Source: Pterois miles
Lineage: Eukaryota > Chordata > Actinopteri > Perciformes > Scorpaenidae
NCBI GenBank assembly: GCA_947000775.1
Contig: CAMQGK010000565.1
Location: 11,016,001 to 11,080,000 of the forward strand
Length of the DNA: 64,000 nucleotides
Direction: 5' to 3'
The notes under the pieces were generated by a model. It saw nothing but the letters and a program-made list of their open reading frames with translations. It was not told the origin of the DNA and made no database searches. The position numbers and the translations under genes are program-made. This document shows positions 56,871 to 64,000 of the stretch, in pieces. The stretch's first letter is position 1. The number at the start of each line of letters is the position of its first letter.

Positions 56871-57659
56871 CACACTTTTCTCACCATCCTATTAAATCTG
56901 TTTATTCATAACTGATAATCGATCACTTCAGATTAAACCCTCTGTGTCATTGCTTCAACAGGGATGACAGCACATTTAGGAAGTAGTGATACCATTTCAG
57001 TGGACATCAAAAAGCCTGTGAACCCAGAACAATATACCAGAGAGTAGCATTCAGTTGGAACATAACATTTTAAAAATGAACAATATGTGCGATACATAAA
57101 GCACAGCTATCTCAGCCGTAACGGCTCTGTGAACAGACTGTAATCTGACCTTTTCCTTTATTCTGTACATCTCCACTGAGCACAGATGCTCTTTTTCAGC
57201 CACACTCACACAGAAAGAGACTGAATCCAAACGTCCGAACTTCCACACACTTGATGGTGAAGTCTGGACTGCCGTGTGTTTGTTTCATCAAGTTGAACCA
57301 AAGAGCTGCAGTGAGCTCTCTGCTGATTTGCTCTCGGGTGCAGATTTTGTTTGGAAGATCACCAACTGCTGGTAACGTGGGTGTAAAGTAGTTGTGATAC
57401 TGATAAAACAAAGTGAGTCAATTTACCGATAAGTTTAGATTCATTGCATAAATGCACCCTATGTATCTGAAGACTTGTAGGTTATGTACTTTTTTTGTCA
57501 AAATAATCATAACTTTCGTAGCTTTGTTAATCTGCTGATGAAGACTGTAAAGTGCAGTGCAGAGCATTCTGGGATTTGTGGTTTCAGTGGTTAATGCGCT
57601 ATATACCGACAGGCCAGCTCTAATAGACATTTGACATCAAAAAGTACATTAAAATTTTC

Positions 57660-58164
57660 GTAAGATATAATACAAACTGTTGCACCAGTTTGCCGATGCA
57701 AACAGCAGGCTCAGTTCATATGAAGCTAGAAAACCTAAATAATCCATCGATACCAACCAGGTCAGACGAGCTTGTTACCAAGGAGGTTAAATCACGCTCC
57801 AAACCTATGGTGAGGAAAAACTGTCATGGCCATCTTTAAAGGGGTCCCTTGACCTCTGACCTCCAGATGTGTGGATGTAAATGGGTTCTCTGGGTCCCCA
57901 CCAGTCTCCCCTTTACAGACATGCCCACTTTATGATTATAAAGTCAGAACCTGGGAGGTTTTCTGGACAATATCTGTCATTGATTAGTGCTGTTATTGAT
58001 TTACAATAATAAATATATACATACATTTGCATAAAGCAGCATATTTGTCCACTAACATGTTGATAAGAGTTTTAAATACTTGACAAATCTCCCTTTAAGG
58101 TACATTTTGACATTTAAATTTGCGATTAATCGTGATTAAATATTTTAATCGATTGACAGCCCTA
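57660..58164 (-). mobile_element. Non-autonomous hAT-like element (family GTC), copy d
   Basis: The minus strand begins GGGCTGTCAATCGATTAAAA and contains the family landmarks CTCTGGGTCCCCACCAGTCT (as reverse complement) and CCATCGATACCAACCAGGTC. A middle deletion removed the CAGCCCAACAGGC block. Confidence 0.75.
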
Positions 58165-59324
58165 AAATACTAAAATATATGTGAAACAAAATTGGTTGGG
58201 GCAGTGGTCATCAGGATGTGATGACTGTGAGGAGTTCAGGGAGGTGAAGTTGTATAGATTTGGTCGGAGCGATGGGGCTGCAGCTCGGTTTTGGTCACCT
58301 TCAGGCCTTCGCTGTAAAGTGCCCAGATATGAGCAGCAGCAGTGTCTTTTAGCCACTTGTTGGCATCAGCGTCACACCAGCAGTTCAGTTCTCCACTTCA
58401 CTCCCAGCAGCCCCTGCTTGACTCCCCGGCTGGTAATTACTGATATCTGTGCTTCCTCTTTTTGTCGACTCATTTAGTCAATTAGAAAGAGTAATGATTA
58501 GCTTCTCCAGCAAATCGCCAGATATAAATTGGGGAGGGAGGGGTTACTGGAATTGGCTTTTTGTCAGTTGGAGCTCTAATTTGAATAATTGATGCCCATT
58601 CAGGGCTGCCTGAGTGGGTGTGGATGGGAAAAAGAGGTTTTGGATGGCTGGCAGGCTCGGAGGTGGAAAAAAAACAAACTTAATTACAGAACTCAAGTTT
58701 TCCCTGGAGGGCTGCTCAAAGAGACAAAACTACGTCGGGAGGCGGAGAGGACAAAGAGAGACGCCACAGAATGATCAGCAGGAGAGTCCTTGACTAATAC
58801 TTCAAGGCGATATATACAGAGTGTGCTTTTCTTTTCTGATACGTGAAAGCCTCCCACAGTTGCTGTCAGATTATCAAGGTTTGCTTCAGAGTCTTTTAAC
58901 CCTTCGTAGACTATGATCTGTGTACTTATTTGGTCATTTTCAATATTTATTAACACCTATGTCTTTTTTTAAATTCAAAATCATATTAGCTCCACTTCTC
59001 TTTGTGTTTTACATATAATCACTTCTTCTGAAATATCGGAGATGTGGCTTGTCGTCTCTTCATGTTTACAGTTAAATCAGCTCATAAAAAGAATTACGTT
59101 TAATACCTCATTTCTCTGTTTGCCTGATGGCTGCAGCTGCATCACATCACATTTCCAGACTGCATTTTCACTTACGTTTGGCTGGGTATCATTTATACAC
59201 ACTGCTCACACTTAACTTATCTCTAAAAAATTACGATGCCAGTACCAATACCAGCACCTTTAAAGTAACACCAGTACCAAAAGAGTACTAGAAGCTGAGT
59301 GTGTCCTACTGGCCAGCTGTTTGT

Positions 59325-60240
59325 TCCCGCCGCTCGCCAGCTCAAAAAAAATAAACAAGGTGCATTGTTGCATCATTTTATTGGGGTTATAGGCGTTGAA
59401 TGTCTTTTCTCTTCTATTTAAAGCTTCTATTTAGGTTTTCGTATGAAGCTTTGAATGTTTTATATGACGTCAACCTAAAAAAATCCTTAAACAAAATTCT
59501 CAGTTGAGCTACTGTAGGAGTAGGAGAAATGTGAAAATTTTGTTTTTGAAAGGCTAAACGGCAACATATACGGACTGAAGCAGAATCTTTCATGAGGATA
59601 TTCAGTAGGACTGTCAATCGATTCAAATATTTAACTGTGGTTAATCACAAATTAACCACACATTTTTTATCTGTTCTAAATGTACCTATATATATTTATT
59701 ATTGGAAATCAATTAACACAAAACAATGATATTGTCCAGAAACCCTCACAGGTACATTTAGCATAAAAAATATGCTAAATATTTTATTTGATACCCGTCA
59801 TGTTTGTTCTCGCCGCTCGCCAGCTCAAAAAAACAAAAAACAAGCTGCACCGTTTCATCGTTTCATTAGGGTTATAGGCTGCCGAATGTCTTTTGACCAC
59901 GGTGAAAATGTTGTTTTTGAAAGGCTAAATGTCAACAAATATGGATTGAAGCAGAATATTTCATTAGATTAAAAACATGTCATGCATTTACTAGGGCTGT
60001 CAATCGATTCAAATATTTAATTGTGATTAATCGCAAATTAATCAAACATTTTTTTATCTGTTCAAAATGAAACTTAAAGGGAGATTTGTCAAGTATTTAA
60101 TACTCTTATCAACTTTGGAGTGGACAAATATGCTGCTTTATGTGAATGTATGTATATATTTATTATTGGAAATCAATTAGCAACACAAATCAATACCAGA
60201 TATTGTCCAGAAACCCTCCCAGGTTCTGACTTTAGCATCA
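59325..60240 (+). repeat. Tandem segmental duplication carrying a transposon
   Basis: 59325-59760 and 59808-60240 both run CCGCTCGCCAGCTCAAAAAA, GGGTTATAGGC, GAATGTCTTTT, TTGTTTTTGAAAGGCTAAA, GAAGCAGAAT, (G/A)GGACTGTCAATC/GGGCTGTCAATC and CAGAAACCCTC. Each unit thus carries the start of a GTC-family element at the same place. Confidence 0.8.
59607..59765 (+). mobile_element. GTC-family element, truncated copy e
   Basis: Starts GGACTGTCAATCGATTCAAA and breaks off after CAGAAACCCTCACAGG, where unit 2 of the tandem duplication begins. Confidence 0.7.
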
Positions 60241-60664
60241 ACAATCTGCTCCAATCAGAACATGGCAAACTGCAGCCCAACAGGCAACAACAGCTGTCAG
60301 TGTGTCAGAGTGCTGACTTGACTATGACTTGATCCAGACTGACTGGGACTATCATAAAGTGGGCATGTCTGTAAAGGGGAGACTGGTGGGGACCCAGAGA
60401 ACCCATTTACATTCACACATCTGGAGGTCAGAGGTCAAGGGACCCCTTTGGAGATGGACATGACAGTTTTTCCTCGGCAAAGGTTTGGAGCATTATTTAA
60501 CCTCCTTGGCAACAAGCTAATCTGACCTGGTTGGTATCGATGGATTATTTAGGTTTTGTAGTTTCATATGATACCAGTATCTTCACTCTAGCTTTAAAAT
60601 CACAAGGTGCATTTATGCGTTAATTTACATTAATGCGTTATTATCGCATTAACTTGCAACCCTG
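59993..60664 (+). mobile_element. GTC-family element, near full-length copy f
   Basis: About 670 bp from TAGGGCTGTCAATCGATTCA to CGCATTAACTTGCAACCCTG, with opposed ends AGGGCTGTCA and TTGCAACCCT. It has the full order of family landmarks and no coding frame. The best reference copy in the window. Confidence 0.8.
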
Positions 60665-62127
60665 GATTTCATGTCTTCACTTCGGGACTCTGAAACACTC
60701 TGGAAATGTTTGGATCACTTGAGTCTGAAACAGTCCTTCGCAGTCACCATGTCCAATACACAGATACATTCTGGGTCCGGCTCGTTCCTGCAGGCTTCGA
60801 ACTCATGATGTGAGCGGTACCAGAGTGAAATGGAGCGGGAGATAAGGCAACTCTCCAACACTGTGGAAAAATCCACTCTGCGTTGCATCCAAAATCCTTC
60901 CACTGACAAATCAGCATTGTTTTGTAGTTCTGGGCACGCTTGCAGGTATTGTTTGACTGGAGAAGTTTCAGTACGACTTGGTACTGGGTTATTTTGGTGG
61001 ATACCTTAAAGGTTACCCAGCCTAGCAGTGATAATGGCGGCTGAAGTGAACATGAGACACTTGAGATGATAAGCATGTGGCTGTGAAGACTTGCTGTTCA
61101 TCATGAAGTGTTTTGCAGGATGTGATGGAACAATAAAACCTCTGGCTCGTCTTGTGTGGTCTGTGTGGGTCTGATGAGATGGGTGCATTTGAACCTGGAT
61201 CAGGGTTAAAGGAGATGGGGGGGGTTACGATCACCTCCGTCGCTGAGCCTTCGTCACCGTACTGACGCAGGATGTGACAGGAGCTTTTACCTCCCCCAAC
61301 CCTCCACACAGCAACCCCCGTCTCCAGAGAGGTGATGGGGAAGGAGGAAGGTGACACACATGATCACATGCCACTCAGCTTAATCGCCTTTCCACACCTC
61401 TTAAGATGAAGTGGCGTCCACCCCCAGTACCCTGCCACGCCGCTCGGCGAACTTGACTCGTGACGACTCTTGTCAGCTGACATCGGAACAGCCAGAGGGT
61501 TTGGTGGATCCCGCAGGCGGATATGGTACTTATCGTTTACACTTGAGCCACATCGACTGTAAACACACAAACCTGAGTCCGCATGGCCCCTCCTCCCCTC
61601 CTCGGCCCCGGAGCGGCGCCGACAGCAGCCTCGCCTCCAACGCGCTCGCTTCATTTAGCAGCAACAATGTGTCTGAACCCCGACAAGCTGTCGCATCGCT
61701 CCCCACTCCGCTGGGTGAGCCCAAGCATGAACGCACATCTGACTGGATTTAATGGCACAGCGAGGAGAGCTACCAAACCAAACACCACACCGTCGTCGGG
61801 TCTTTACACGCTCGCTGCGTTTCGCGTCTGGCTTCCCGCCAACTCGCTCCCAGTCCGATGTTGTTTTCTGCCGTAATTCCATTCAGAGGAAGTGGAGGGT
61901 GTGAGTGATGCTTGGGGAAAGATTGACTTCCTCATGTTGTTTTGAAAGCTCTTGATGAGCTCTTTGTGACGATCAGAGGAAAAAATATTTAGCTTTTAAC
62001 ACACTGAATTGATTTGAGTAACCACCTTCACCTCACCAGAAAGAAAGTTTCTTTGCTTTTGTGTTCACTTCTTCTTCTTCCTGAAGTTTTCATAGAAAGT
62101 GAGAACTGAAAAATAGTACATGGGGAT

Positions 62128-62283
62128 CCTCTTCATGGAGTCCTCCATGTTTCAACAGTAGCCCAGAACAGACAAACCAGACAAAGATCTTCTATACGCT
62201 TGGCAAATAGGAGAAGTTTCACTAGGTTGAAATCTGCAACCTCACTGCTGGATGCTGGCAAATTCTACACACTGCTCCTTTAA
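62128..62283. repeat. Fragment of an interspersed repeat ending in ACTGCTCCTTTAA
   Basis: CCTCTTCATGGAGTC, CCATGTTTCAACAGTAGCCC, GCAACCTCACTGCTGGATGC and the end ACACACTGCTCCTTTAAG. Same family and orientation as 18905-19041. Confidence 0.65.
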
Positions 62284-62377
62284 GTGTTCACACTGCAGAA
62301 ATCTTATTCCCTAAGAGTTTTAAGAATTACTCTGATATCTTTTAGAAAAATAAGTAATAATTAAAGGCTTTTTTAGG

Positions 62378-63287
62378 CCTGCCAAAGTTAACGTGTTAAC
62401 GCAATTTGTTTTAATGCCACTAATTTCATTAACACATCTTGTGATTTTAAGGGCTCAGTTTTAAAGCTAGAGTATTATTTTAACCTAAAGCGCAATCTTT
62501 TCCGAAACCTAAATGCAAACGAATTTATTAGGACTGTCAAAAGTAACGCGGTATTAATGCGTTAATGCGAATTTGTTTTAACATTTTATTTATTTATTTT
62601 TTTAACACATTAATGCAACTTGTCATTTTTAGGTTGTAGCGGGCTCACAGTGTGTACTATAAGAAACTAGAAAACATAACGAATCCATTAGTACCAACCA
62701 TATCATATCATACTAGCTTCTCACAACGGAGGCTAAATAATTCTTTAAACTTAAGCTTTACTGAAGATACTGGTATCATATAAAACTAGAAAACCTAAAG
62801 TATCCATTGGTACCAACTGTGTCACACTAGCTTGTCTCGAAGGTTAAGTTAAGTTTTGGTGAGTAAAAACTGTCATGTCCATTTTCAAAGGGGACCCTTG
62901 ACCTCTGACCTCCAGATGTGTGGATGTAAATGGGTTCTCTGGGTCCCCACCAGTCTCCCCTTTACAGACATGCCCACTTTATGATAGTCCCAGTCAGTCT
63001 GGATCAAGTCCTAGTCAAGTCAGCACTCTGACACACTGACAGCTGTTGTTGCCTGTTGGGCTGCAGTTTGTCATGTTCTGATTGGAGCAGATTGTTGATG
63101 CTAAAGTCAGAACCTGGGAGGGTTTCTGGACAATATCTGTCATTGATTAGTGTTGTTCATTGATTTACAAAGCAGCATATTTGCCCACACCCATGTTGAT
63201 AAGAGTATTAAATACTTGATAAATCTTGAGTAAGTATTATAAGATAATATAATAATAAGTCTTAAGTATTCTAATCGATTGACAGCT
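62378..63287 (-). mobile_element. GTC-family elements, one partial and one near full-length, nested
   Basis: 62378-62480 is the end of one copy. 62535-63287 is a second, nearly complete copy on the minus strand, ending ATCGATTGACAGC. It includes an internally repeated ATACTGGTATCATATAAAAC block near 62766. Confidence 0.75.
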
Positions 63288-63487
63288 TTTTTAGCTATAA
63301 ACTAAGTTCATCTCCACCTCCATTGAACCCATAGTGTAACAGTGAAACATGAGAGCTGCAAAACTGATCAGTCAGTTTTATTTTCCGCTGTGGCTTCACA
63401 TGGAAACGAACACTGATTGTTTGAAGACAATGAACAACTCAGATTACAGGACAGCTGGCATGAACTGTGAGGGCTTGGAGCCTCAGG

Positions 63488-63597
63488 GCATCCATCCATC
63501 CATCCATCCATCCATCCATCCATCCATCCATCCACCATCCATCCATCCATCCATCCATCCATCCATATCCATCCATCCATCCATCCATCCATCCATC
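63488..63597. repeat. (ATCC)n tetranucleotide microsatellite
   Basis: About 27 units with two interruptions (CCACC near 63531, ATATCC near 63566). It yields spurious frames, (IHPS)n on + and (WMDG)n on -. Confidence 0.97.
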
Positions 63598-63812
63598 GAG
63601 GACCTCGCTCTGACCAGTCCTCACGTCTTAATTTGTCCACGCCGGGCCCCAGAGCGCAGCGAGGCCCTCGGCTGCTTCAACATGAAAGCAAGCTTTTCTT
63701 GCCTTTTACATGAGTGAGCACACACGCTCCTCCCAACAGCTCTGCTTTATGTTCCCTCAGGATTAACTGGTGCTTGTTGAATAGGGGTTGTGGGAAGTGG
63801 AGGGGTTGTGAT

Positions 63813-63839
63813 GGGGGTGGGGGGTGGGGGGTGGGGGGG
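63813..63839 (+). other. G-quadruplex motif
   Basis: Four runs of five to seven G separated by single T bases, a textbook G4 sequence with minimal loops on the + strand, the sense strand of the cadps2 transcript. Confidence 0.85.
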
Positions 63840-64000
63840 TGATGAATTGACAGATTTAGGGAACAACAGAGTTTAGAAGTTGTGCTAACAAGTGCTGTTG
63901 TGCAGAGAAAGCTGCCTCTCATTACAGAACAAATGGAGTAGAGTGGAGCTGAAGAGAGGCGCTGATGTTCTCACACAATAGGTGACCACGTCCTGTTGTC

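Larger units (their letters stand above)
56123..64000 (+). other. cadps2: cadps2 intron downstream of last visible exon (5' part)
   Basis: No exon recognised. It contains a tandem duplication at 56300-56870, GTC-family elements at 57660-58164, 59607-59765, 59993-60664 and 62378-63287, a tandem segmental duplication at 59325-60240, a repeat fragment at 62128-62283, an (ATCC)n run at 63488-63597 and a G-quadruplex motif at 63813-63839. GC-richer single-copy stretches at 58430-58800 and 61380-61900 have no exon-like frames. Confidence 0.65.

Noticed and set aside
61411..61752. 113-codon frame MASTPSTLPRRSANL...
   Set aside because: Overlapping frames of similar length on both strands in a GC-richer block; no match to the expected next cadps2 exon and no convincing splice sites.
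1..64000. Antisense intronic genes such as RNF133/RNF148 known inside mammalian CADPS2
   Set aside because: No RING-finger (CxxC...HxxC) frame is visible on either strand.

Overview
The window is vertebrate, almost certainly teleost fish, genomic DNA. It holds widely spaced GT-AG exons on the + strand, tRNA-derived SINEs, L2-like and L1-like LINE remnants, several families of short DNA transposons, long (CA)n/(TG)n tracts and abundant minisatellites. There is no operon structure and nothing bacterial or viral that I can recognise.

One gene accounts for all convincing coding sequence: an internal portion of cadps2, the calcium-dependent secretion activator 2 (CAPS2), a priming factor for dense-core vesicle exocytosis. 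I resolve ten consecutive exons: 3149-3229, 4772-5005, 5869-5990, 13960-14071, 16510-16649, 23121-23187, 26039-26147, 28617-28817, 40100-40236 and 55935-56122. Together they give 1,391 nt (463 codons plus 2 nt) with consistent splice phases throughout. They encode the segment before the C2 domain, the C2 domain, the PH domain and the start of the region leading to the MUN/MHD module. The 5' exons lie before base 1 and the rest of the gene after base 64000. Paralogue choice (CADPS2 over CADPS) rests on residues such as SVAPNRIVYC, HRMVVPKNSQDS, the YLYAVGQ stretch, MQLEGYTVDY and CARYGVRG.

The introns make up about 98% of the window. Left third (1-16.5 kb): a low repeat load, an unidentified interspersed family in both orientations (6.5, 8.7 and 11.2 kb), SINEs at 9.1 and 13.3 kb, and a non-repetitive block around 9.8-10.3 kb. 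Centre (16.5-31 kb): tandem arrays pressed against splice sites, namely a 25-bp array 11 nt after one donor, a 24-bp array at 17.1 kb, a decayed duplicate of the exon at 23121 just upstream of it, a 270-nt AG-free pyrimidine tract before the exon at 28617, and a roughly 118-copy 13-bp minisatellite after that exon, split by a SINE. Right half (31-64 kb): nested transposons, including a large imperfect inverted repeat around the exon at 40100, an L2 fragment, hAT-like termini, duplicated LINE/MITE composites at 51 and 54 kb, and at least seven copies of one 'GGGCTGTCAATCGATT' element confined to 39-63 kb.

I found no new biochemical system. The most unusual features are the duplicated pseudo-exon, the repeat-bracketed exon at 28617, the inverted repeat enclosing the exon at 40100, and several non-repetitive, homeodomain-motif-rich intronic blocks that could be developmental enhancers. 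Family and repeat names come from recognition, not from database searches.
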